From: Simmondsia chinensis
Taxonomy: Eukaryota > Streptophyta > Magnoliopsida > Caryophyllales > Simmondsiaceae
Reading direction: 5' to 3'
Length of the DNA: 64,000 bases
Assembly (NCBI GenBank): GCA_018398585.1
Contig: JAGTTD010000008.1
Coordinates: 29,875,208-29,939,207, forward strand
This document shows, piece by piece, positions 19,570 to 30,248 of the stretch. The notes under the pieces were generated by a model. The model was not told the origin of the DNA. It searched no databases and worked only from the letters and a program-made list of their open reading frames with translations. How positions within the stretch are numbered: the stretch's first letter is position 1; the number at the start of each line of letters is the position of its first letter. Position numbers and translations under genes: made by a program.

Positions 19570-20253
19570 TGCGATAAGGAAAATTGGGAAACGGGAGGTT
19601 TACAGCCTTCCTTTAGGTTCTTATTGCTAAAACAATTAAGAACAAAAATGGAAAATTTTACTCTTAATTCTGACAACCCAAGAACAAGAAAGAAACTCAT
19701 AAAAGTGTTGAAAAAAAAATGTTTAAGTTGAATGCCTAAAACCATAGATTTACTCTTCCTTAAATAAAAAAAAAAGGAACATACCCAGTGCCTCAAGGGC
19801 TCCCGCTTACGCGGGGGGGCGGGGGGGGGGGGGGGGTGTGGGGGCGCGGATGTATGCAGCCTTCCCCCTTCAGGTTGTTAACCTGAAGAGAAGCTATTTT
19901 TCAGTGCCCCCAACCTGAGGGTGATGACTTCCCAGGAGGTCACCCATCCTAGTACTATTCTCGTTCAAGCACGCTTAACTTCGGAGTTCTAATGGGATCT
20001 GGTGATGGCGTGTTGGTGCCCTCTTTGGTTTACTCTTCCTTAAATAGAAGAGCTAATTGATTTATAATGAAAGACTAAAAGGTAAAGAGATAAATAAAAA
20101 TAAATCAGATAATTCAAACTAAGTTTCCTAATTATCATAAAACCTATCTCTTCTCCTTTCCAACCACGCATCTAGTTGGCCCGCCTTCTAGTCCATCTCG
20201 CCAGCCCCCTACCCACCAAGAATCCCACCAATTGTAAGGGCAGGGCTGCATCA
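19570..20253 (-). repeat. 5' LTR of the gypsy element, split by a SINE
   Basis: LTR sequence occupies 19570-19766 and 20047-20253; the 262-bp SINE and its duplicated target lie between. The element-strand start is TGATGCAGCCCTGCCC. Confidence 0.82.
19767..20028 (-). mobile_element. SINE with 5S rRNA-like head, 18-bp TSD
   Basis: TTTACTCTTCCTTAAATA occurs at 19749-19766 and 20029-20046. Read on the minus strand the insert begins with 5S rRNA-like sequence: GATCCCATTAGAACTCCG, AAGTTAAGCGTGCTTG, TAGTACTAGGATGGGTGACC and TCCTGGGAAGTC, including the internal Pol III promoter region. It continues into a SINE body (GGTTAACAACCTGAAGGGGG) and the GGGAGCCCTTGAGGCACTGGGT tail block. A G tract at 19821-19836 has expanded inside it. 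The copy is not a functional 5S gene. Confidence 0.88.
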
Positions 20254-21095
20254 TTTTCAATAAGATTTATACCACTTATAGTCTTATATTACAATAAATC
20301 TTATTTAATTTATTATTATCTAAAAAGTTAAACTTGTGTTTATTATTACGTAATAATTCAAACTAAGAATTTTTAAACGAACATGCTCTCTCTCCATATG
20401 TTCATTATTGTTGCTATTATTTTTTTATAAGTAAATCTCGTAACATTTAAATGTTATGTTATCCTTCTAAATGACTCAAATAAAATGTGAAATCATTCTT
20501 TTATTCCAGTTCTTCATTTGTTTGCTGTCTTCTTAGGGGTCGTTCTTCGTTTTCATTCTTTTGTAATGGGTGTTTGTTCTGTTTGGTCCTTGTGTTTTTG
20601 TGAATCATTCTGCTGTCGCTTTGAGAGCTACTCCGGGTATTTTGGCATCTCTTGGTGATTTAGCACGGAAGAAGAAGATTGTTGATTATAAAAGATTTAA
20701 TTTTTTTTTATTAAATTTAGATAGAGTAATTAATAGGATTATATTAGAATATATCTTCAAATCAATAAGATATTTTAGCTTGTTTTGATTAGAAGGATAA
20801 TTTAGTTCTTTTTTATTAATCTTAATAGTTTTCTATTAGATTTATGATTAATTTTAATAGTTTTTTTTATTAGGTTTATGATTCATCTTTTCTAATATTC
20901 TTTTAGGGTTGAGATTTCTATAAATAGATCTTTATAATTCATTAGTTTCAAGTTTGAATGAAATAAAGTTGAGTTGAGTTTTTGATTCGTAAGTTGTGTT
21001 ATACCATTTGGTCATGTGGGGTTTTCCTCGGTGGGTAGCTCCTGTCTGTTTTTTGTTTTTTTTTTTTTTTTTTGGAATTCTCTGCATTTTGAGAA

Positions 21096-21136
<41 letters not shown>

Positions 21137-21180
21137 GGGTTGGATCACTATTTGTTCAGTCTTCTAGTGCCATCTTCATG
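20254..21180. other. AT-rich spacer with LTR-like debris
   Basis: No gene is seen. 20374-20500 is repeated in the same orientation at 21772-21900 (ATAAGTAAATCTCGTAACAT, then TTTAAATGTTATGTTATCCT). 20880-20990 resembles an LTR R region (TATAAATAGATCTTTATAAT, then GAATGAAATAAAG). A T tract at about 21055-21073 and a 37-G tract at 21098-21134 follow. Confidence 0.45.
21098..21134. repeat. Poly-G tract (37 G)
   Basis: The longest homopolymer in the window. The Gly-run frames at 20996-21210 are products of this tract, not proteins. Confidence 0.9.
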
Positions 21181-21197
21181 AAATTAAATGCTTATAT

Positions 21198-21651
21198 TTT
21201 TTTTTGGTAATTAGCGGCAAAACCGCGCAACAAAATAGGGAACTCGGCAAAACGAGCCCCTGGAAATCCCAAAACTGAGAGACTTACAAAACTGACCCAG
21301 AAGAGAAAAACAGGGAGACAACAACAAGAAACAGACGCAACCAAACCAAAAAACAGAACAAACCACGACCACCAAAATAGGAGAAGGGGACAAAAAAAAA
21401 AAAACCAAAAAAGACAGGACGACTGAAGAAGCTGAAGCAAAGCCACCCAAAAGACCACCTGGCTGGAACTCAACTGAAGAAAAATCGGACAAAAAAAAAA
21501 CGGGAAACAGGTGCTGGACTGAAACCTCAACCCCAAAACCAACCACCTCAGTTAGCAAGCAGCTTTGCCACCCTTGGTAGGTCGAAGCCATCAAAATTAA
21601 ACCCTACTAATTTTCTCATCTCAATAGCCCGCTCCGCTTGCATAATCATCA
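21198..21651 (-). mobile_element. 5'-truncated LINE, ORF1 tail joined to 3' UTR, 17-bp TSD
   Basis: AAATTAAATGCTTATAT flanks the insert at 21181-21197 and 21652-21668. The minus strand starts in an L1 ORF1 C-terminus (ERAIEMRKLVGFNFDGF, then LPRVAKLLAN and a stop near 21548). It runs directly into about 330 bp of 3' UTR and a poly(A) tail (T run at 21198-21205). No ORF2 reverse transcriptase is present. The Ser/Phe-rich frames on the minus strand are the UTR, not genes. Confidence 0.8.
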
Positions 21652-22147
21652 AAATTAAATGCTTATATGATATTACCATAGAGAAAATTACTTGAAGTGT
21701 TCTATTCGCTCTTTAGTTCATCAAATTGAATAAGATTTATTGTAATATAAGATTATAAGTGATAATTTTCCTAAATATTTTTAAACAAATGTGGTCTCTC
21801 TCTATACGTTCATTGTTGTTGTTATTATTTTTTTATAAGTAAATCTCGTAACATTTAAATGTTATGTTATCCTTTTAAATGACTCAAATAAAATGTGAAA
21901 TTTTTTATATTAATATTTTGTCTAAGCAAACCATCTACTTATAAGTATTTCTTACCAATTATGGAAATAAAAAAAAAAATAGATCCTAAAATTTATAATA
22001 TAATCTTTGTTACATCGAAGTAAAGTTACGTCAATATTCTTTGTTGTTTCACCGAAGTGAAGGCATACAAAACTTTAGTTGGTTACGATGCCATGAGTGT
22101 AATTTAGATGATCCAATCAGAAAATGATGCAAGTTAAAAATTGGGCA

Positions 22148-22262
22148 AAAGATAGAATCCCATACAGATGGGTTAGAAGAAAAAATAGCATTTTATACAC
22201 CTAATGAGCTACTCCACCCATTGCTAATTGATTTTGAAATGGAACCTTCTTTAGTATGTAAC
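22148..22262 (+). repeat. TRIM LTR fragment, diverged
   Basis: It matches part of the TRIM LTR: GAATCCCATACAGATGG, GAGCTACTCCACCCATTGCTAATTG (with changes), TTTTGAAATGGAACC. Neither LTR end is preserved. Confidence 0.6.
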
Positions 22263-23427
22263 AGAAAGTTATAATTACCATTAAGCATTATAAAAGGATT
22301 TGCATTATTTGACGATTCTTTTTTCTAAAGTAATTTAATGCAAATTTTTTGTTTAAGGCTCCGTTTAATTGGTTTGATGTGAAAATTTTTTCTGCTAATT
22401 TAATTTTTTTTTTTTCATAGTCATAGCAATGAACATATTATGGAAAATACTTTTTCTCAACGAAAGACGAAAATATTTTCCTTCTAGGAGAAAAGTATTT
22501 TCCGCTATAATTATAAGTCATATTTCAATCACAACTTGACTAGCATAATCCTCATATACGTTTATGAACTTAAATTATTATCTTTAGTTAGAGTGGAGAA
22601 AAAATTTTGACAAAAAATTATTTCTAATTAAGAATATTTTAAGAGACACAAATTTCCGCAAGATATTAAAAGATGTATATATGTAATTGGTAAAATATTT
22701 TGATTTATAAAAAATATTTGCCACCAAATTCAAATATGAGGGAGAAAAGGGACAAATACTTTGGGTAAAAACTGTTTTCTCGAAAGTATTTCTCTTCTAG
22801 GAACACTTATTTTTATCTCAAAAACTTTTAGGCTTTATTTGCAATTAAGAAAATTTAAAGGAAAGAAAAATGTGAGGAAAAAAGTTGAAGGGAAAGAAAG
22901 TAGAGAAAAAGGACTTTTTTTATGTTGTATGGAAGTCAAGGGGGAAAATTTTATGTTTTTTCAGATCAATTTTTTCCCCTTTATTTTGTTGGTAAAAAAT
23001 AAAACGGGAAAAAAAAATTATTATCTAATTTAATAAGTTGTATTCTCTTTATATCATTTAATCCGTATGAACTTTTTTGGTGACCGGTCTTAATATTGTT
23101 CCATCGGAATTTTATTATTTAGGCACCATGAGTTTAATCATTTATCACCTAGGTATCTGACATTTCAATAAATACTATAAGACATCTTATCGTTTAAAAA
23201 TTTTAGAAAAAAATTTGGTTTAGGTATATGAGTTTAAATAATTTTAAAATATTTTCTTAAATTTTAAAATATTTAAAAATATATTAAATAGTTAACTATT
23301 TAAAATATTTATAAAATATATAATATTTTATCAAATTTTAAAATATTTTTTACATATCTAAAATATTTTTTGAATATATAAAATATTTTTAAATATATTA
23401 ATATTTTTTCAATATATTAAATATTTT
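22263..23427. other. AT-rich intergenic DNA, probable MITE remnants
   Basis: No coding or RNA gene is seen. 22360-23050 has a transposon-like start (GGCTCCGTTTAATTGG) but no matching end was found. 23110-23180 resembles one arm of the MITE at 23428. 23180-23427 is near-pure A/T built from TTTAAAATATTT-like units. Confidence 0.4.
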
Positions 23428-23988
23428 GGAAATTATCACTTAGGTAACCCGAGATTTAATCATTTATAATCTAAGTACCGTAATGTTTTAAAATATACAA
23501 TGGGTTCCTTTATATTTAAATATTCTATCTCTTAGGTAACTTAAATGTTTAAATTTTATCAATCAAGCACCTTTCTTCAACAATTTAATAGATTTTTGTT
23601 GAAAAATGCTAAGTAAAGCGTGATTCCAACAATATATAAATATATTTGTTGGAATTTGATAATCTTTTACCAAAAATTACTGAAATGACACATGATTGTT
23701 GCAATATATAGATAGTTTACATGCAAATTCAGTGAATGTTTTATTATAATTCGTTGAATTTTTGTTGAACGCATTGACATAACTTATATATATCATCATA
23801 ATCATGTATTGCATTAACATCTTTTGTATGAAGTTCGCCTGATTCTCACAAAAAAATCATTAAATTCCAACATAGGGTATCGAAGTGTTGAAATATTCAA
23901 ACCTCAGGTACCTCATTGTATATATTAAAACATAGGGAATCTAGGTGATAAATGGTCAAACCTTAAGGTATCTAAGTGAAAATTTTCC
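23428..23988. mobile_element. MULE-like MITE with long inverted repeats
   Basis: The left arm (CACTTAGGTAACCC, ATTTAATCATTTATAATCTA) pairs with the inverted right arm (CACTTAGATACCTTAAGG, GACCATTTATCACCTAGA) over at least 75 bp. TAAATATTTT occurs at both edges (23418-23427 and 23989-23998), consistent with a 9-10 bp Mutator-type duplication, although the AT-rich surroundings weaken that. No coding capacity. Confidence 0.6.
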
Positions 23989-24416
23989 TAAATATTTTTG
24001 AAATATATGAATGGTGTTTTAAATATTTAAAACATTTTTATATATTTAAAATAATTTATTAATGTTTAAAATATTTAAATATTTTTAAAATTTTCAAAAT
24101 ATTTTAAACTTCAAAACTATTATGAATATAAATATTAAAGTTTTTAGGCCTTTTTTTAAGTACTTGTTAGAATAAAGTAACATAATCTTAATACGGTTTT
24201 GTGTAGATAAGCTAAAAAAGGTTTATAAAATTCAAAGTATATCAAAAATATTTCAAAATCTCAAGGTTTTTGAAAAATATGTCATAAAACCTCTTTTTTT
24301 TGGTAAGTATTACAAAATCTCAATAACTAAGCCAAATTTTCTCAAAATACTATTACATTCTGGTACCCCGAAGTTTAGTTATTTTTTCAATCAAGTATTT
24401 TAAATGATATATACTT

Positions 24417-25423
24417 TGTTGGATCCTAATTGGTACACATATGGCCCAGACCATGCCTAATAGAATAAGATTAGGTTAAAATGAGCTAAAATGATATTAG
24501 CTACAAAATAGGTGTTATTACACGTCAAATGCATCATTTCATATAGAAAGGCAACTCAAAACGCATCACTTATCAAATGAGTTGCATGAGATGTAAATAT
24601 GTACAAGTTGGAGGCCTTTATGATTTGAAAATTGAATTTGGCACGTTTGGGTATTGTCCAAAATACCCCTACCCACTTGTACTATTTACCTGCTTGTGCC
24701 CTTGCCCAGCTGCCAAATTGTATGTCCTTTCGTTTCTTCAGCTAATGAGTGTCCTCATCCCCGCCGTTAATCTGCAGTAAGGCAATGCATTGTGAGCCAC
24801 ATAATTTGTGTTTCTTTTGTCTTATCCAGACCGTTGGTTACGTTTAGATGAATGGTTGTGATGCGAAGTTAGGCACGCACATGGTTTATAGGTTGGGGAG
24901 TATATAAACCAGATGTTGAGGTTTGAGTTGGCATTAATTCAATTTGTGCTCATTGCCTTCCCCTTTCTTTCTCTAGTTTTTAACTCCTTTGCTCCTTCTA
25001 TGAAATGCTAACCCTAAAATGCTTCTTTGAGCTTCATTCATGGCGATTCAAAGCTTGTGACTCAAGATCCATAGAAGATTGAAGCTTTTGGTGAGAAGTT
25101 CTTTAAGATCTAGGGTTAGATTGTTAGGTTTCTGTCTTAGAAGCCAAGATTTAGTGTGTAATTTGAGTTCTTGCGTTGTATAAATTGTTTCTTGGTTGTA
25201 ATCAATCACTAACTTGTAATAATCATCATTAATAATGGAGATCTCTCTAAGATTAGGGAGTTGAAAATGTAGGACCAATCTTGAGGTCTGGGCCTCGTTA
25301 AGTCATGGTGTTCATCATTGATTCTTGCGTTTAATTTCGAGATCTCATGTTTGTAATTCATTCTTTTGCTTTTTGTGACTTATAACTAGTTTAACTAAAG
25401 CTAACTCACTAAAAATGCTAACA
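24417..25423 (+). repeat. 5' LTR of the nested-insert copia element
   Basis: This LTR of about 1007 bp, TGTTGGATCC to GCTAACA, is followed after two bases by TGGTATCATGGCC, a variant Met-tRNA primer site at 25426-25438. The frames inside (for example 24577-24780) have no homology. Confidence 0.85.
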
Positions 25424-25446
25424 AATGGTATCATGGCCTTGGTTGA

Positions 25447-26049
25447 ATGTTAGAGTTCAGTGAGATGACTTCAACTAAACACAACATAGAAAAGTTCAAT
25501 GGTAGGAATGATTTTGAGCTTTGGAAGGTGAAGGTCAGAGCCTTACTGATGTCCCTTGGGGCAAGCTCTAAATTACTGTCAAAGAAAGACAAGCCATTGG
25601 GCCTTATAGATGAGCAGAAATCGAACATTGAGGTAGTTGCACATGGTCATATGCTTCTTTGCTTGACTAATGTTGTTCTTTCTAAAGTTTTTGATGAAAC
25701 TAGTACTTTTGTTGTTTGGGCTAAGTTAGAAAAACTTTATGTCTCTAAATCATTAGCTAATGGAGTTCTTGACATGGAAAGATTCTACACCTTTAAAATG
25801 GACAAAAATAAACTTCTAGAAAAGAATATTGATGAGTTTCATATGGTATTAGGTGACCTGACTACCTTAAAAGTGGAAATACCTGATGAATTACACGCCA
25901 TTATACTATTAGGGTCCTTTCCTAAGTTCTTAAAGTCACTTAAAGATACACTAAGGTATGGTCGAAAGACTATATCACTTGTAGAAGTTGAAGATGCTTT
26001 AAGGTCTAAGATTGTAGAGTTTAAAAAAAGAGGGCAAATACCATATTAG
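25447..26049 (+). CDS. gag: Copia gag (capsid)
   Basis: This uninterrupted 200-codon frame starts eight bases after the primer site. Its opening MTSTKHNIEKFNGRNDFELW and the later MERFYTFKMDKNKLLEKNID are typical of copia gag capsid proteins, which package the RNA and form the particle. The methionine at 25465 (MTSTKHN) is the likelier start by family comparison. The nucleocapsid follows in another frame after the stop at 26047. Confidence 0.88.
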   Translation: MLEFSEMTSTKHNIEKFNGRNDFELWKVKVRALLMSLGASSKLLSKKDKPLGLIDEQKSNIEVVAHGHMLLCLTNVVLSKVFDETSTFVVWAKLEKLYVSKSLANGVLDMERFYTFKMDKNKLLEKNIDEFHMVLGDLTTLKVEIPDELHAIILLGSFPKFLKSLKDTLRYGRKTISLVEVEDALRSKIVEFKKRGQIPY

Positions 26050-26123
26050 CAACCATAGCAATAATGGTGAAGCTTTAACAAGAAGAGGTAGATCAAAGAT
26101 TAGGGATAACCAGAACAAGACAC

Positions 26124-26777
26124 ATGGTAAAAGTAAGAATAGATTCCAGTCTACAAGCAAGAAAGACCTATCTAACAATAAGTCTCTTTGGGTGCGGTAA
26201 AATGGATCACATTATATGCTACTGCCTTGATAAGAATCAGGCTAGTGCTGGTAATACTGTTTTTTATGATTATGAATCTAGTGACGTGCTTGTTGCTTCT
26301 TCTCCTGTAACAATGTATGAATGGGTTCTTGACTCTGGATGAAGTTTTTATATGACATGTGATAGGTCATACTTTTTTTATTATGAGAATATGAATCGGG
26401 GAAAGGTTAAGTTGGGTAACAACTATGTATGTAAGGTTGTGGGTGTTGGGTTAGCTAGGGTTAGGCTAACTGATGGGACCAACTTTGTCCTAGAGGGGGT
26501 TAGGCACGTCCCAAAACTTAAAAGGAACCTTGTATCTTTAGGACAACTTGACCTAGTTGGGTTTACCCTAAAAGCCTGTAAGGGAGAGATGAAGGTCATG
26601 AGAGGAGCCTTAGTTGTACTTAATGGGGTGGTCAAGAATAGGCTCTCTGTCATAAAGGGGAAGGTTGTTACTGGGGAGGGTAATGTGGCTCAGAAAGACC
26701 TTAAGGACACCACTAACCTATCACATAGAAGGTTAGGTCACATATTATATAGTGGTTTGCTGAATTTACAGAAATAG
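26124..26777 (+). pseudogene. Copia nucleocapsid, protease and GAG-pre-integrase, with stops
   Basis: A damaged zinc knuckle reads CGKMDHIICYCLDKN. The protease active site reads WVLDSG followed by TGA where the family has Cys, then FYMTCDRSYFF. Protease sequence continues to VRHVPKLKRNLVSLGQLDLV and GAG-pre-IN as LSHRRLGHILYSGLLNLQK. The stop at 26340 and frame changes near 26050-26130 break the polyprotein. Confidence 0.82.
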
Positions 26778-27384
26778 GGTGTGTTTGGATCTGATGTTGT
26801 GTCAAATCTTGATCTTGTGATCATTGCATCTATGGTAAGCATCATAGGATGCATTCTTTGTTGGTTCACATGTTATTGAAGGCATTGTTGATTATGTGCA
26901 TTTTGACTTGTGGGGGCCCTCTAGGGTTCCCATAATGGATGAGCACCCTATTTCCTTGTGGATGATTTCTCATGCAAAGTATGAGTTTATTTGTTGAAAA
27001 ATAAAAATAATGCATTTGAAACCTCTGTAAAGTACAAAAACTTAGCTAAGAATCAAACAGGAAGAAAGATAAAGGTACTTAGATTTGACAATGGCCTTAA
27101 ATATGTGAACAAAGAATTTGAGACCTTATGCAATAAAAATGGGATAAAAAGACATAGAACAATTAAGAAAACCCCTTAACAAAATGGTGTTGTTGAGAGG
27201 ATGAACAGAACAGTTTTAGATAGAGTAAGATGTATGCTTTTCTCATCTTGTTTGCTAAAATAGTTTCGGGTGAGGCTATACAATTGCTTATTTGATTAAT
27301 AGGTCCCCTAATTATGCTTTAAAAATTAAAGCACCTGAAAATATTTGGACAGGAAAATTAGTTAGCTACAATAATTTGAGAGTG
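26778..27384 (+). pseudogene. Copia integrase core, broken
   Basis: Readable pieces are VKYKNLAKNQTGRKIKVLRF, DNGLKYVNKEFETLCNKNGI (catalytic region), and QNGVVERMNRTVLDRVRCML after a stop at 27178. The end, NNLRVFGC, is cut by the LINE insertion and resumes at 29087. Confidence 0.8.
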
Positions 27385-27402
27385 TTTGGCTGTTAAGCCT
27401 TT

Positions 27403-28093
27403 TTTTTTTTTTTGATAATTGGAATTTCATTGATCATAAAGAATTTACATAAGTCCTAACAGAGGACAAATTCAAAGATCAAAAAACGCAATCCAAACCG
27501 CAAAAAAAACCCAACAACCACGAGCAAATCAATAGAAAGACCACCCACAAAAGCCTCAAACCCCAACAACACCCAAATAAAGAAGATCACACAAAAACAA
27601 CAAAAGCAACCAACAAAGGAGCCCAACAAAGGCACCAAACCGACTACCAAGCAGACCACGCGGCCAACAAAAGAACTAAACAAACACAACACGGGCACAA
27701 GGAGGCAAGGAGAAGAGAGCAAAGGCAAACACCCCGCACAACCAGCCAGCGAGAACGCACCACCACAAGAACGAAAAGCAAGCCAACACACGCCAAAGCA
27801 CCTCAACGGAAAAGACGAGAAGAAAACAACACCAACCCAGCAAAACAGAACACAGGACGACAAAGGCAACCAGGCCAACAGGACACCAGCAGGCTACAAC
27901 ACCTCAACACCTGGCCAAACACGAGCAAAAGACACACAAGGAAAGGCAGACGACTGAGCTCCCAACCCTCCACCACAAAAACAAGCACCAAACCAACCAC
28001 CCAAGCACAACCACAGGGATTAGAAGGCACCAAAAACGCCCAAAAAGACCCAACGCTCTTAACGCTATCACACCCAAGCTGCCTCATAACTCT
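27403..28093 (-). other. 3' UTR of the ORF2-less LINE
   Basis: This GT-rich (minus strand) sequence of low complexity leads to the poly(A) tail. Hydrophobic open frames at 27456-27878 and 27803-28087 arise from GTG/TTT-rich composition and are not treated as genes. Confidence 0.7.
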
Positions 28094-29068
28094 TTATATT
28101 TTAGTTTTTCCTTTGTCTTTTATCTTCTTGCTTCTTTTAACCACCCTTTTAATACCCTTAGCATTTTTCAATAGCTTTTCTACCACAGTGTCATGCATGG
28201 CCTCCCATCGTAGCCCCAGAATGTTCGCTGTCTTACAAATCTTCGCAGCCTCCTTGTCTACCGATCTTGTAGTATCCTGATCTGATTCCGATTCAGTGAA
28301 ATCGCTTGATGATATTGAACAAGCAGATATTATCACATTTTCAGATATCTTTTTCTCCCCTTTGTTTTTTTCCTTTGGGCCTTGATACAGCCTTCCTTAA
28401 GACAAGTTCCTCAATGACTTGCACATCAAATAGGTTCACAAAGCCTGGTGGGAATTCCTCCTCTGAGCATGCCTGGGAACCACCCTCTTCCATTTCTTTG
28501 TTCCCCTCCGAGCTTCGGTTGTGGCCCGTCTTATAAATATCGTTCAAGGCTGGCCAATGATCCACGTTCTCCAAATCCAAGGACGGTAAAGGTAGTCTAT
28601 CCTCACTAGTACCCTCCTTGCCCTTCAAACCCTTAGGCTGGGCATCCACAAATTCTTCATCATCACTACGGTCCATGTTTTCACCAGCGTTTCCTTCCTC
28701 GACAGCCCCTTCATCCTCTTTCGCAATATTGGAAGGGATATTCTTCGATTTAGCCTGGGTTTCGGCACTGCATTTAATGTAGTCTTCCGTTAAAACCTGA
28801 CCTCCTTCGATGATGTGGATTACATGTTTGCCTTGGCCCACAACAAAGCTAGCCTTCTCAGCAATACGATGGGGTACCACAGTCTCAACTAAGATCTTAC
28901 CCACTTCTAATGAATCGTTCCCATTACATCTCGTATCCACCGCAAGCACCCTACCCCAGCTCTTCCCAATTTCAATAAAATTATCAGAATTCCAACCATG
29001 TAACGGCACTCCGTAACACGATAACCAAGCGTTTCTCTTAAGACTTTGGTCAAAACTCAGACCATTTC
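28094..29068 (-). pseudogene. LINE ORF1 C-terminal part
   Basis: Read from the insertion edge, the sequence contains the plant L1 ORF1 signature LPLHGWNSDNFIEIGKSWGR with changes (MPLHGWNSDN, IGKSWGRVLAVD). A long acidic low-complexity middle follows (AKEDEGAVEEGNAGENMDRS), then PPGFVNLFDVQVIEEL. The last part, after a frame change near 28336, reads DKEAAKICKTANILGLRWEA, the ORF1 C-terminal motif, and ends in a basic tail (KKIKDKGKTKI). ORF1 proteins bind LINE RNA. The N-terminus is missing. Confidence 0.75.
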
Positions 29069-29086
29069 TTTGGCTGTTCAGCCTTT

Positions 29087-29600
29087 CTGCACCAAAATGA
29101 AGGAAAGTTGGAACCTTAGGCTATTAAAGGCATTTTCTTAGGTTATCCTTCAGTGGTGAAAGGTCATAGGGTAGGTGTTAGGGATGGAAATATGACCATA
29201 ACCATTGTCAGTAGGGATGTCACCTTCAATGAAGATGAGATGCCCTTGAACAACTAGATATAGTTCCAGACTCTGTTAGGACCTTTAAACCTGACAAATT
29301 TGAGTTTGAGATGAACCCACCTAACCCTATCAACCTTAGGACTGATTTAGAGGATAACTTAGATGAAAATGGCAATGACCTAGATGAAAACAGACCTATA
29401 CCAGCCAAAACAGGCCTGAAACAACCCAATTAAGACCTGAAACTGAAACCATTGGTACTGAACAGAACCTAGATGATTACCAACTAGCTAGAGATAGGGT
29501 AAGAAGAGAACATTAGGGCTCTTGATAGGTATGATTTTGCTGACTGCATGGCCAATGCCCTTAACACTGCTCTGGAGTACTTAAAGTCTGAGCTTATATC
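29087..29600 (+). pseudogene. Copia integrase end and linker
   Basis: It resumes exactly where the LINE cut: AFLHQNEGKLEP, then IKGIFLGYPSVVKGHRVGVR and TIVSRDVTFNEDEMP, the usual integrase C-terminus, followed by an Asp/Glu/Asn-rich linker. A stop replaces one residue (LEP then TAG). Confidence 0.75.
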
Positions 29601-30248
29601 CTATAATTAGGTTATTGACAGCAGGCATTCAACAGAGTGGCTGAATGCCATGGTTGTTGAAATGTAGAGCTTAAGGAAAAATCAAATTTGGGTCTTAGTC
29701 CCTTGGCCAAAGGGTAAGAAATTGGCTAGTTTTTAAGTGGGTGTTTAAGGTAAAAGAACCTAAAACTCATGAAGGTAAACCTAGGTTTAAAGCTAGGTTA
29801 GTAGCCAAGGGTTTCACCCAGAAAGAGGATGTTGATTATACATAAATTTTCTCTCCTATTGTTAAACACACCATTATTCATTTGCTTATGTGTTTGACTA
29901 CCAAATTTGATATGTACCTAGACCAAATGGATTTAACAACTGTGTTTTTACTTAGTGAGCTTGAGGAGGAGATCCTTATGGCTCATCCTGAAGGTTTATT
30001 GAACCAAACCAGCCTGACTTAGTTTGTTTGCTGAAAAAGTTTTTGTATGGTTTGAAATAGCACCACAGCAGTGGTACAAAAGATTTGATGCCTTTATGAG
30101 TGATAATGGTTTTGTGAGATCTATATATGACACTTGTTTTTACTTCAAGGATGTTGATTGTGATAATGTTGTTTTCCTACCAATCTATGTTGATGACACG
30201 CTCTTTGCTTGCAAGTCCAAAATTCAGATTCGAGACTTGAAAAATGGG
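29600..30248 (+). pseudogene. Copia reverse transcriptase, 5' part
   Basis: RT motifs appear in order with several stops: [76 protein letters not shown] and the catalytic YVDDTLFACKSK. It ends IRDLKN at the CACTA insertion. Confidence 0.82.

Larger units (their letters stand above)
14852..20253 (-). mobile_element. Degenerate Ty3/gypsy retrotransposon with both LTRs
   Basis: LTRs at 14852-15257 and 19570-20253 (the latter enlarged by a SINE) face inward around gag, protease, RT, RNase H and integrase in gypsy order on the minus strand. The primer site TGGTATCAGAGCTC lies beside the right LTR, and a purine tract (CCAAAGAGGA) beside the left. LTRs start TGATGCAGCCC on the element strand. No clear 5-bp target duplication was found. 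Many stops and frameshifts show that it is inactive. Confidence 0.88.
27403..29068 (-). mobile_element. L1-type LINE lacking ORF2, inserted in copia, 18-bp TSD
   Basis: TTTGGCTGTTAAGCCTTT (27385-27402) and TTTGGCTGTTCAGCCTTT (29069-29086) flank the insert with one mismatch. On the minus strand it runs from truncated ORF1 through the ORF1 stop at about 28094, then about 690 bp of 3' UTR, and ends in a poly(A) tail (T run at the left edge). There is no endonuclease or reverse transcriptase sequence between ORF1 and the UTR. Confidence 0.88.

Noticed and set aside
20996..21210. Glycine-run proteins
   Set aside because: Created by the 37-G homopolymer.
21192..21594. Two long minus-strand frames rich in Phe, Ser and Val
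   Set aside because: Same explanation: LINE 3' UTR read through in two frames.
22761..23033. Lys-rich frame of 90 codons
   Set aside because: AT-rich transposon debris without recognisable motifs.
27456..28087. Hydrophobic, membrane-like minus-strand frames
   Set aside because: They lie in the GT-rich 3' UTR of a LINE and similar composition gives such frames in the other LINE copies; no conserved protein.
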